From Rhodanobacter soli (lineage in GTDB: Bacteria; Pseudomonadota; Gammaproteobacteria; Xanthomonadales; Rhodanobacteraceae): 64,000 nucleotides of DNA. Made by a program: the position numbers and the translations under genes. The stretch spans positions 1,240,001 to 1,304,000 of the forward strand of contig NZ_JBEPSD010000001.1 in NCBI RefSeq assembly GCF_040548735.1, read 5' to 3'. This document shows, one piece after another, positions 53,450-61,185 of the stretch (position 1 is the stretch's first letter; every line of letters begins with the position of its first letter). The notes beneath the pieces are model-generated. The model was given only the letters and a program-made list of their open reading frames with translations, made no database searches and had not been told where the DNA came from.

Positions 53450-54586
53450 TCAGTCGGCCGGCCCCGGCCTGGGCGCAGCGAAGACGCGCACGGCGTTGGC
53501 GTAGTAGATCTTGTCCACCACCGCGCGCGGCAGCGCGAGACCCGGTACATCGGCGTCGATCATGTCCACCCGTTGGGATTCGCCAGTCGCCAGGTAACGC
53601 CAGTCGGAACTCCACACCCGGTGCGCCTCGCGCCTGAATTCCGCGGGGTCGGCATCCGGCGCGAACGTCAGGTCGGTGCCGTACATCACCCGGTCCTGGT
53701 AACGGATGAAGAAGTTCCGCACCTTCTCGCGGTCGCGCACCGACTGGTATTGCACCTGGCTCATGCGTGCGGCCATGTCGACGGTGGCGTTGGGGAAGCG
53801 GTCGAGGAACGCGGCGATCCGGCCGACGTCGTACTCCAGGCTGGCCAGGTGCGCACCGACGAAGCGCAACTTCGGATGCGCGGCGACGAAGCGGTCACGC
53901 TCGCGCATCAGCTCTTCGTAGCTCGGCTGATCCGGGTGCAGGTACATGTAGTACTCCGGATGCTTGCTGAAGTACTCGCGGTCGTTGTCGGTGGTCATCT
54001 GGTCGAGCGGCAGCCAGCAGTTGCGCGGCTCCCCCTGGTGGTCGATCAGGGCCACGCCGAGCGCGCGGACCTGCTCGGCCACGGGCGCCAGTCCCGAATC
54101 GTCGAGCATGATCAGCTTGCCGTCGGCGTTCTTCTCCACCAATCCCACGTTCTTCCATATCTTCACCGCGAGCGCGCCCTTGGCCACATCCCGGGCCAGG
54201 CCCGCGTTGACCCGTTCGGTCCAGCCCGGCGTACCGAAACCCTTCATGGAGAACGTGGTGGCCCAGTGGAAGTGCTGCGGATCCTTCGCTGCAAGGGTCA
54301 GTGCGATGGCGTGCTGCCGTTCCAGGCCGGGGAAGTCCGGATAGTCGACGTTGATCGACAGCAATTCGAAACCGTCCGCGCGAGCCTGCTCGAGGAACGC
54401 CGTGTCCGGGTTGTTGGCGTGCACGTGGACGTCGTACTTGCGCACATGGGTGAAGTCCGCCATGGAATAGCTGTTCGCAACGACGGCGGTGTCCACCGTT
54501 TTCGACGCAGGCGAAGTGGCGGCAGCGGAAAGTGAGATCGCCGCGGCGACAAGGCCCATCAGCAGACGACGAAGAAGCATGCTCAT
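53450..54586 (-). CDS. Exported amidohydrolase (amidohydrolase_2-like)
   Basis: This 378-residue protein has a signal peptide (LRRLLMGLVAAAISLSAAA). The TIM-barrel metal motif HVH occurs in KYDVHVHANNPD near residues 50-58; later metal-site candidates are LIDHQGEP, FVGAHLASLEYDV and MYGTDLTFAPD. The family hydrolyses or decarboxylates small ring compounds and lactones. Being exported, it is not the cytoplasmic NagA/AgaA deacetylase. A role in removing an acyl or lactone group from the imported sugar is possible but unproven. Divergent from GH36, with the shared operator in between. Confidence 0.82.
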   Translation of the reverse strand: MSMLLRRLLMGLVAAAISLSAAATSPASKTVDTAVVANSYSMADFTHVRKYDVHVHANNPDTAFLEQARADGFELLSINVDYPDFPGLERQHAIALTLAAKDPQHFHWATTFSMKGFGTPGWTERVNAGLARDVAKGALAVKIWKNVGLVEKNADGKLIMLDDSGLAPVAEQVRALGVALIDHQGEPRNCWLPLDQMTTDNDREYFSKHPEYYMYLHPDQPSYEELMRERDRFVAAHPKLRFVGAHLASLEYDVGRIAAFLDRFPNATVDMAARMSQVQYQSVRDREKVRNFFIRYQDRVMYGTDLTFAPDADPAEFRREAHRVWSSDWRYLATGESQRVDMIDADVPGLALPRAVVDKIYYANAVRVFAAPRPGPAD

Positions 54587-54601
54587 TGTATCACCAGTAA
54601 T

Positions 54602-54636
54602 ATAACGAAACTATTTCGTACCATATCGAAACGAAA
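54602..54636. promoter_or_regulatory. DeoR-type operator between amidohydrolase and GH36 genes
   Basis: ACGAAA-CTA-TTTCGT (54605-54619) is a perfect inverted repeat, followed by TCGAAA (54626-54631) and ACGAAA (54631-54636). The ATAACGAAAC decamer recurs near the DeoR gene. The site starts 16 nt upstream of the amidohydrolase ATG and ends 61 nt upstream of the GH36 ATG, so it could control both. Confidence 0.72.
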
Positions 54637-54697
54637 CGCTTGCAGCAATACCCGAAACTGACGCAGAATCGGAACAACACCTCGACTGGAGCCCATC

Positions 54698-56815
54698 ATG
54701 CCCCCGATTGGACGACGCACCGTATTGAAGCTCTTTGCCGGCAGCGTGGTGGGTGGCGTGGCCTGGGCCTCCCTGCCGATGGCGCTGGCGGCTCCGCTCC
54801 GCGGCAACAAGCGCGACAGCGGTAACGACGCTGACGGTGCCGTGGTCCGGGATGCAGTCCTGGCGATTGCCTTCGATCGCAAGCTGCATACCCGCCTGGT
54901 GGCCCACGGCAAGCCGCTGACGCCCTACCAGCCCAGCGAAAGCTTGCTGTTGACCGACGGCGCAGTCGAGGACTTCGCCATCACCGGCCACAAGGAACAG
55001 CCGATCACGGACGCGCGCCACGGCACTGGCCACCAGTCGGTCACCACCGGACGCTCCAGCCGCAACCTCGAGAAGGAAGTGGCGGTGACCTTCTTCGACA
55101 ACCTGCCCGGCTTCGCCGTGCTGCAGACCCGCTACCGCAACCACGGTGCCGCCGCCTTGCAGGTCGCCGGCTGGCGCAACGCCGGCCATGAACTGGCCGA
55201 CGCTCCCGGCGGATTCTGGAGTTTCGCCGGCGCGACCCATACCGACCGCCGCGACTGGCTACGGCCGCTCGCTGCCGGCTTCGATCAGCGCAATACGTTG
55301 GCGATGGATTCGTCCGATTACGGCGGCGGCATCCCGATGGCCGATATCTGGCGCCGCGATGTCGGCCTGGCGGTCGGCCACGTGGAACCGGTGGCACGCC
55401 TGCTGGACCTGCCGGTGCGCAAGACCACCGGCGGCGCGCACATCGCGGTCGAGTCGCCGCAGGCGTCCACCCTCGCCCCGGGCCAGACCCTGGTCACCGA
55501 GCGCACTCTGCTGGCCGTGCATACCGGCGATTACTTCGCGCCACTGCGGCAGTACAAGCAATACATGGAAGCCGAAGGCATCGTGGCGCCGCAAGCGCCG
55601 GAATCGGCCTTCGCGCCGGTGTGGTGCACGTGGGGCTACGGGCGCGACTTCAACATCAAGCAGATCATGGACACCGTGCCCAAGGCCCGCGAACTGGGCT
55701 TCGGGTGGGTGGTGCTGGACGATGGCTGGCAGACCAACGAGGGCGACTGGCGGATCGACACGCACAAGTTCCCGCGCGGCGAAGCCGACATGCGCGACTT
55801 CACCGCGAAGGTGCGCAGCCAGGGCATGCATCCACGCCTGTGGATAGCACCGCTAGCCGCCGACCCGGGCAGCGACGTGCTGCACGACCACGTCGACATG
55901 TTGCTGCTGGACAAGAACGGCGCTTACCAGACCATCACCTGGTGGAATGCGCTGACCCAGTGCCCGGCTTACCAGCCCACCATCGATTACTACGTGGCCC
56001 TGGTGAAGAAGGTGATCGGCGACTGGGGCTTCGAGGGCATCAAGTTCGATGGCCAACATCTCAACGCCGTGGCGCCCTGCTACAACCCCGCACACAAGCA
56101 TGCGCATCCCACCGATTCGGTCGAGGGCCTGGCCACGTTCTGGCACGCCATCCATCAGGCCGCACACGAGGCCAACCCGCAGGCGGTGGTCGAGCTGTGC
56201 CCCTGCGGCACCGTCTTCGCCTTCCACAACCTGCCGGCCACCGACCAGTACCCCGCGTCCGATCCGTTGTCTTCATGGCAGGTGCGCAGCAAGGGCAAGA
56301 CCATGAAGGCGCTGATGGGCTCCCGCAGCAGTTATGCCGGCGACCACGTCGAACTGTCCGACGACGGCGACGACTTCGCTTCCACGGTCGGCATCGGCGC
56401 GGTGGTCTCTTCCAAGTTCACCTGGCCGAAGGATACGGACCACCCCGCCGAGCCCCTGCCGCCGGGCGGCTATCGGCTCACCGCCGAGAAGGAGGCGCTC
56501 TGGCGCAAGTGGGTGGCGCTGTACAAGCAGCACATGCTGCCCAAGGGCGAATACCTGGGCACGCTGTACGACATCGGCTTCGACAAGCCCGAGGCGCACG
56601 CCATCGCCAAGGACGAGGCGATGTACTACGCCTTCTACGCCAAGACCTTCGACGGCCCGGTACAACTGCGCGGACTGGGCGCCGGCCGCCATCGTGTGCG
56701 CGACCTGTTCAACGAGGTCGACCTGGGCGAGGTGGACTCGGGCGACGCGACGATACGGGTGGCGTTCAAGCGCTTCGTGCTGCTGCAGGCCACCCCGCTG
56801 GCGACGCGCGCATGA
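54698..56815 (+). CDS. GH36-family alpha-galactosidase / alpha-N-acetylgalactosaminidase, Tat-exported
   Basis: This 705-residue glycosidase has a twin-arginine signal (GRRTVLKLFAGSVVGGVAW). An N-terminal beta-sandwich (about 45-290) precedes the TIM barrel with WVVLDDGWQTNEGDW near 338 and the catalytic nucleophile D451 in GIKFDGQHLN. The acid/base is probably D516 or D522 (ATDQYPASDPLSSWQ). GH36 includes alpha-galactosidases and alpha-N-acetylgalactosaminidases; the AgaZ/AgaS/kinase neighbours favour the latter (inference). Ends overlap the EamA permease (ATGA). It would release the terminal sugar in the periplasm after TonB import. Confidence 0.85.
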   Translation: MPPIGRRTVLKLFAGSVVGGVAWASLPMALAAPLRGNKRDSGNDADGAVVRDAVLAIAFDRKLHTRLVAHGKPLTPYQPSESLLLTDGAVEDFAITGHKEQPITDARHGTGHQSVTTGRSSRNLEKEVAVTFFDNLPGFAVLQTRYRNHGAAALQVAGWRNAGHELADAPGGFWSFAGATHTDRRDWLRPLAAGFDQRNTLAMDSSDYGGGIPMADIWRRDVGLAVGHVEPVARLLDLPVRKTTGGAHIAVESPQASTLAPGQTLVTERTLLAVHTGDYFAPLRQYKQYMEAEGIVAPQAPESAFAPVWCTWGYGRDFNIKQIMDTVPKARELGFGWVVLDDGWQTNEGDWRIDTHKFPRGEADMRDFTAKVRSQGMHPRLWIAPLAADPGSDVLHDHVDMLLLDKNGAYQTITWWNALTQCPAYQPTIDYYVALVKKVIGDWGFEGIKFDGQHLNAVAPCYNPAHKHAHPTDSVEGLATFWHAIHQAAHEANPQAVVELCPCGTVFAFHNLPATDQYPASDPLSSWQVRSKGKTMKALMGSRSSYAGDHVELSDDGDDFASTVGIGAVVSSKFTWPKDTDHPAEPLPPGGYRLTAEKEALWRKWVALYKQHMLPKGEYLGTLYDIGFDKPEAHAIAKDEAMYYAFYAKTFDGPVQLRGLGAGRHRVRDLFNEVDLGEVDSGDATIRVAFKRFVLLQATPLATRA

Positions 56816-57750
56816 GCGCGTCGATGATCGCTGCCGGCGCCACGCCACGGCGCCGTCCGTGGCTGACCTACGCGGTGGCGACCGTCGTGCTGTGGGGCGT
56901 GTGGGGCGCATTGTCGCCGTTGTCGTCCGAGCACGGCTTCCCCGAGACGCTGGTGTACTGCGTGTGGGCGATGACGATGATTCCGCCGGCGCTGTACATC
57001 CTCTGGCGCAGCGGCTGGGTCCTGGAACGTTCGCCGCGCGCGGTGATCTACGGACTGACCATCGGCATGCTCGGTGCCGGAGGGCAGATGCTGCTGTTCC
57101 ACACCCTGACCATCGGGCCGGCCTACTTCGTGTTCCCGATCATCTCGCTGTCGCCGGTGGTCACCATTGTCTTGTCGTTCCTCCTGCTGCGCGAGCGCAC
57201 CGGCTGGACAGGCACACTGGGCATCGTGCTGGCGCTGGTGGCGCTACCGATGCTGGACCTGTCATTCGGCCACGGCGCCACCGGCGGCCTGGGCTGGTTC
57301 CTGCAGTCGCTGCTGATCATGCTGGCCTGGGGCGTGCAGGCTTACTTCATGCGCCTGGCCAACCACACGGTGCGCGCCGAGAGCATCTTCTTCTACATGA
57401 CCCTGGGCGCACTGCTGCTGGCGCCGGTGGCCCTGGCCATGACCGACTGGACGCAACCGATCAACACCGGCCTCGATGGACCATGGATGACCGCGGCGAT
57501 CCAGGTGCTCAACGCCATCGGCGCGCTGACCCTGGTCTACGCCTTCCGTTACGGCAAGGCGATCGTGGTCGCGCCACTGACCAACGCCGGCGCACCGTTG
57601 GTGACCGCCGCGCTGGCACTGATATTCGCCAGCGTCGTGCCGGGCCCGCTGAAAGTGCTCGGCCTGATCCTGGCCCTGGTCGCCTCGCTGCTGCTGGTGC
57701 TCGAGCCCGAGCGCGATCCCGCCACTCCCACTCCCACTCCCCTTTCCTGA
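56812..57750 (+). CDS. EamA/DMT-family permease
   Basis: This 312-residue protein has ten hydrophobic helices in two EamA-like halves (TYAVATVVLWGVWGALSPLSS and LIMLAWGVQAYFMRLANHTV). The DMT superfamily moves sugars, nucleotide sugars, amino acids and other metabolites. Coupled to GH36 upstream (ATGA) and AgaZ 14 nt downstream, it is the obvious inner-membrane importer of the released sugar, replacing a PTS (inference). A Thr/Pro repeat tail is cytoplasmic. Confidence 0.88.
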   Translation: MSASMIAAGATPRRRPWLTYAVATVVLWGVWGALSPLSSEHGFPETLVYCVWAMTMIPPALYILWRSGWVLERSPRAVIYGLTIGMLGAGGQMLLFHTLTIGPAYFVFPIISLSPVVTIVLSFLLLRERTGWTGTLGIVLALVALPMLDLSFGHGATGGLGWFLQSLLIMLAWGVQAYFMRLANHTVRAESIFFYMTLGALLLAPVALAMTDWTQPINTGLDGPWMTAAIQVLNAIGALTLVYAFRYGKAIVVAPLTNAGAPLVTAALALIFASVVPGPLKVLGLILALVASLLLVLEPERDPATPTPTPLS

Positions 57751-57764
57751 CGGACCCCGTTCCC

Positions 57765-59054
57765 ATGCAAGTCCTGCTCGACCTCATCGCCCGACACAGG
57801 CAGGGACACGCCAGTGGCGTGACCTCGATCTGTTCGGCGCATCCCATCGTCATCGAGGCCAGCCTGCGCCACGCGCAACGCACCGGGCAGGCGCTCGTGC
57901 TGTTCGAGGCGACCTGCAACCAGGTCAACCAGGACGGCGGCTATACCGGCATGACGCCGGCCGACTTCGTCGACTTCGTCCACGCCATTGCCGACCGCGT
58001 CGGCTTCGAGCGCGCGCGCATCGCGCTGGGCGGCGACCACCTGGGCCCCAACCCATGGACGTCGCTGGACGCAGCCGCGGCGATGGACAAGGCCGAGGTG
58101 ATGGTGGCCGCCTATGTGGCCGCCGGCTTTCGCAAGATCCACCTGGACTGCTCGATGGCCTGCAGCGGCGACCCCCAGCCGTTGCCGGAAGCGGAGATCG
58201 TGCGCCGCGCGGTGCGCCTGTGCCGCGCGGCGGAAGCCGCCCATGCCCGGGCCGACGGCGAGGCGCCGGTGTACGTGATCGGCACCGAAGTGCCGGTGCC
58301 GGGCGGTGCCACCGAGTCCATCGATGGCCTGGCCGTCACCACGCCGCAGGCCGCGCTGGCCACGATCGAAGCGCACCGCCAGGCCTTCATGGCGGCGGGG
58401 TTGGATGCGGCGTGGCAGCGGGTGATTGCCTCGGTGGTGCAACCGGGCGTGGAGTTCGACCACCACAGCGTGGTGGACTATGAGCCGCAGAAGGCGCACG
58501 GCCTCAGCCGCGCCATCACCGACGTGCCGGGCATGGTGTTCGAGGCGCATTCGACCGACTACCAGACCCGCGACGCGCTGGGCGCGCTGGTGCGCGATCA
58601 TTTCGCCATCCTCAAGGTCGGCCCCGGCCTGACCTTCGCCCTGCGCGAGGCGCTGTGGGCGCTGGACGCGATCGAGCAGGAGTGGATCGACGAGACCCGA
58701 CGCGCGCACCTGCGCGACGTGGTGCTGGCGCGCATGCGCGAGCAGCCCGGTTACTGGCAGCGCTACTACCACAGCCAAGGCCATGCGCTGACCGTGGACC
58801 TGCAGTACAGCCTCAGCGACCGCATCCGCTACTACTGGCCCGACCCGGTGATCGAACAGGCCTGCCAACGCCTGTTCGACAACCTGCGTGCGAACCCGCC
58901 GCCGATCCCGCTGATCAGCCAGTTTCTGCCGCATGCGCTGCACGCCTTGCGCACCGGCATCGCGACGCGCGATCCGCTGTCCCTGACCATGGCACACATC
59001 CGTGCCGCACTCGACGATTATCACCATGCATGCCATGACCATGACACCCACTAA
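57765..59054 (+). CDS. agaZ: AgaZ/GatZ/KbaZ family protein (tagatose pathway)
   Basis: This 429-residue protein begins LIARHRQGHASGVTSICSAHP and contains LFEATCNQVNQDGGYTGMTP, ALGGDHLGPNPW and IGTEVPVPGGATE, diagnostic of the GatZ/KbaZ family. It was first described as the non-catalytic subunit of tagatose-1,6-bisphosphate aldolase; comparative genomics of GalNAc loci proposed a tagatose-6-phosphate kinase role for AgaZ. No AgaY/GatY catalytic aldolase partner is in this window, which fits the second view. It overlaps AgaS by ~20 nt. Confidence 0.93.
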   Translation: MQVLLDLIARHRQGHASGVTSICSAHPIVIEASLRHAQRTGQALVLFEATCNQVNQDGGYTGMTPADFVDFVHAIADRVGFERARIALGGDHLGPNPWTSLDAAAAMDKAEVMVAAYVAAGFRKIHLDCSMACSGDPQPLPEAEIVRRAVRLCRAAEAAHARADGEAPVYVIGTEVPVPGGATESIDGLAVTTPQAALATIEAHRQAFMAAGLDAAWQRVIASVVQPGVEFDHHSVVDYEPQKAHGLSRAITDVPGMVFEAHSTDYQTRDALGALVRDHFAILKVGPGLTFALREALWALDAIEQEWIDETRRAHLRDVVLARMREQPGYWQRYYHSQGHALTVDLQYSLSDRIRYYWPDPVIEQACQRLFDNLRANPPPIPLISQFLPHALHALRTGIATRDPLSLTMAHIRAALDDYHHACHDHDTH

Positions 59055-60201
59055 GTACCTGGGCGTGACCGAGCCCGAGCTGATCGCCACCGGCGCGATC
59101 TGGACCGCGCGCGAAATCGAGCAGCAGCCGCAGCTGCTGCAGCAGACCCATGCCTTGGTGGCCAGGCTGCACGCGGAGATCCAGGCCTTTGCCGCGCCCC
59201 TGATCAACAACCCTGCCGCGCGGGTGATCCTGACCGGCGCCGGCAGCTCCTCCTATATCGGCCAGTGCGTGGCGCCGCTGCTGGACCGCCAGCTGGCCGC
59301 GCGCGTGGACGCGGTGCCGACCACCGACATCGTGTGTGCCCCGCATTTGTATCTGGACCCGCAACAGCCCCTGCTGCTGGTCTCCTTCGGCCGTTCCGGC
59401 AACAGCCCCGAAAGCCTGGCCGCGGTGGAACTCGCCGAATCCCTCGTGCACGAAGTGCGTCATCTGGTGGTGATCTGCAATGCCGCAGGCGCGTTGGGCA
59501 GCGTGCCGGTCGCCGAGGCCATGACCCTGCTCATGCCGGCCGAGACCCATGACGCCGGTTTCGCCATGACATCCAGCTTCAGCTGCATGATGTACGCCGT
59601 CGTGGCCGCGCTACTGCCGGCCGGCACCATGGATGGCCGCATCGGCGCCATCGCCGACGCCACCGAGCGGGTTATCGGGGAATCGCTGCCGCTGCTGCAC
59701 GCGCTGGCGCTCGGCCAGTACGACCGCGTCGTCTATCTGGGCAGCGGCGCATTGCAGGGTCTGGCCCGTGAGGCATCGCTGAAACTGGGTGAACTGACCA
59801 ACGGCGCGGTGGCGACCTGTTTCGACTCGCCGCTGGGCTTCCGCCACGGCCCCAAGACCTTCATCACCGGGCGCACCCTGGTGATGGTTTTCGTGTCCAA
59901 CGACGAACTTACCCGCCGCTACGATCTGGACCTGGTGGACGAACTGCGGCGCGACGGGTGCGCGGCGCGCATCGTCGAGGTGAGCGCACAGCCGCGCGCG
60001 GCGTCGGGCGCCGACGGCATCGCAGTGCCCGCGATGGCCGACGCCGTCGATCTGGACTTGCTGTGGCCCTACGTCGCCATCGCGCAGATCCATGCCTTCC
60101 TCCGCGCGCGCGCCATGGGCGTTGACCCCGACAATCCCAATCCCGCGGGCGTGGTGAACCGCGTCGTCCAGGGCGTACGCCTGTACGTGTCGAACGCATG
60201 A
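59035..60201 (+). CDS. agaS: AgaS-type SIS-domain isomerase/deaminase
   Basis: This ~388-residue protein has two SIS domains (about 40-190 with VILTGAGSSSYIGQCVAPLL and VSFGRSGNSPESLAA; about 205-370 with VVYLGSGALQGLAREASLKLGELTNG and GFRHGPKTFI). It matches AgaS, a galactosamine-6-phosphate deaminase/isomerase giving tagatose-6-phosphate. ATG choices are 59026, 59035 and 59041; none has a strong ribosome site and translation is probably coupled to agaZ. 59035 is chosen by similarity in N-terminal length to E. coli AgaS (384). Confidence 0.92.
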   Translation: MTMTPTKYLGVTEPELIATGAIWTAREIEQQPQLLQQTHALVARLHAEIQAFAAPLINNPAARVILTGAGSSSYIGQCVAPLLDRQLAARVDAVPTTDIVCAPHLYLDPQQPLLLVSFGRSGNSPESLAAVELAESLVHEVRHLVVICNAAGALGSVPVAEAMTLLMPAETHDAGFAMTSSFSCMMYAVVAALLPAGTMDGRIGAIADATERVIGESLPLLHALALGQYDRVVYLGSGALQGLAREASLKLGELTNGAVATCFDSPLGFRHGPKTFITGRTLVMVFVSNDELTRRYDLDLVDELRRDGCAARIVEVSAQPRAASGADGIAVPAMADAVDLDLLWPYVAIAQIHAFLRARAMGVDPDNPNPAGVVNRVVQGVRLYVSNA

Positions 60202-61169
60202 ATCCGGTGGCCTACCTTGGCGTGGACGGCGGCGGAACGAAGACGCGCTTCGCCCTGATCGACAGCGACGGCCACTTGCTTGGCGAGGCTGAGCTCGGCA
60301 CGACTTACCATCCCCATGTCGGTCTGGACGGCGTGCATGCTGTCTTGGCCGAAGGCGTGGCCAACGTGCTCGGCGCAGCCAAGCTGACGCTGGCCGACAT
60401 CGGTTATGCCTTCTTCGGACTGCCCGCCTACGGCGAGGACAGCCACGCCACGGCACAGCTGCAAGCTTGCCCTGCGGCGATCCTGGGCCACCACCGCTAC
60501 GCTTGCGACAACGACATGGTCTGCGGCTGGGCCGGCTCGCTGGCCTGTGCGGACGGCATCAACATCGTGGCCGGCACCGGCTCGATCGGCTATGGCCAGC
60601 GCCGCGGCATCGCGGCGCGCGCCGGTGGGTGGGGCGAAGCGTTTTCCGACGAAGGCTCGGCCTACTGGATCGCCATGCGCGGCCTCAACGCCTACTCGCG
60701 CATGAGCGACGGGCGCCTGCCCAAGGGTCCGCTGCATGCCATCCTCAATGCGCACTTCCAGCTCGACAACGACCTGGACATCTGCGCTCACGTCTACGGC
60801 GGCAAGACCTATGCCCGTGGCGAACTGGCCCAGCTGTCGTGTCAGGTGGCCGAAGCCGCGCGGGCCGGCGATGCCGTCGCCGCGAACATCTTCCGTGACG
60901 CCGGTCAGGAGCTGGCCCGCATCTGCGCCACCTTGCGGCTGGCGCTGCACTTCGAAGCCGACGAGCCCGTGCCGGTTTCCTGGTCCGGCGGCGCTTTCAA
61001 TGCCGGCGAACTGCTGCTGGCGCCGCTGCGGGAGGGGCTTTTCGCCGCCAGCCCGCATTTCGACATGCGGCCCCCGCTACATATGCCCCATTACGGTGCC
61101 GCACTCTATGCGGCGAGGCTCGCGCACCATCCGATGCGCGCCGCGCACGGAATTCCGAGCGCCCCCTGA
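60198..61169 (+). CDS. BadF/BadG-type N-acetylhexosamine kinase
   Basis: This 323-residue protein has the ASKHA ATPase fold: YLGVDGGGTKTRFALID (phosphate-1, residues 6-22), NIVAGTGSIGYGQRRG (phosphate-2, ~117-132), GEAFSDEGSAYWIA and a C-terminal adenosine motif (SWSGGAFNAGELL). The closest kind is N-acetylglucosamine kinase of the BadF/NAGK type. In this locus it would phosphorylate GalNAc or galactosamine before AgaS (inference). It overlaps agaS (ATGA) and ends the operon, convergent with trpE. Confidence 0.9.
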   Translation: MNPVAYLGVDGGGTKTRFALIDSDGHLLGEAELGTTYHPHVGLDGVHAVLAEGVANVLGAAKLTLADIGYAFFGLPAYGEDSHATAQLQACPAAILGHHRYACDNDMVCGWAGSLACADGINIVAGTGSIGYGQRRGIAARAGGWGEAFSDEGSAYWIAMRGLNAYSRMSDGRLPKGPLHAILNAHFQLDNDLDICAHVYGGKTYARGELAQLSCQVAEAARAGDAVAANIFRDAGQELARICATLRLALHFEADEPVPVSWSGGAFNAGELLLAPLREGLFAASPHFDMRPPLHMPHYGAALYAARLAHHPMRAAHGIPSAP

Positions 61170-61185
61170 TCGAGGCCGGCCGGAA

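Noticed and set aside
53450..54586. Calling the amidohydrolase GalNAc-6-phosphate deacetylase (NagA/AgaA)
   Set aside because: It has a signal peptide and amidohydrolase_2-type motifs, whereas NagA/AgaA are cytoplasmic and act on phosphorylated sugars.
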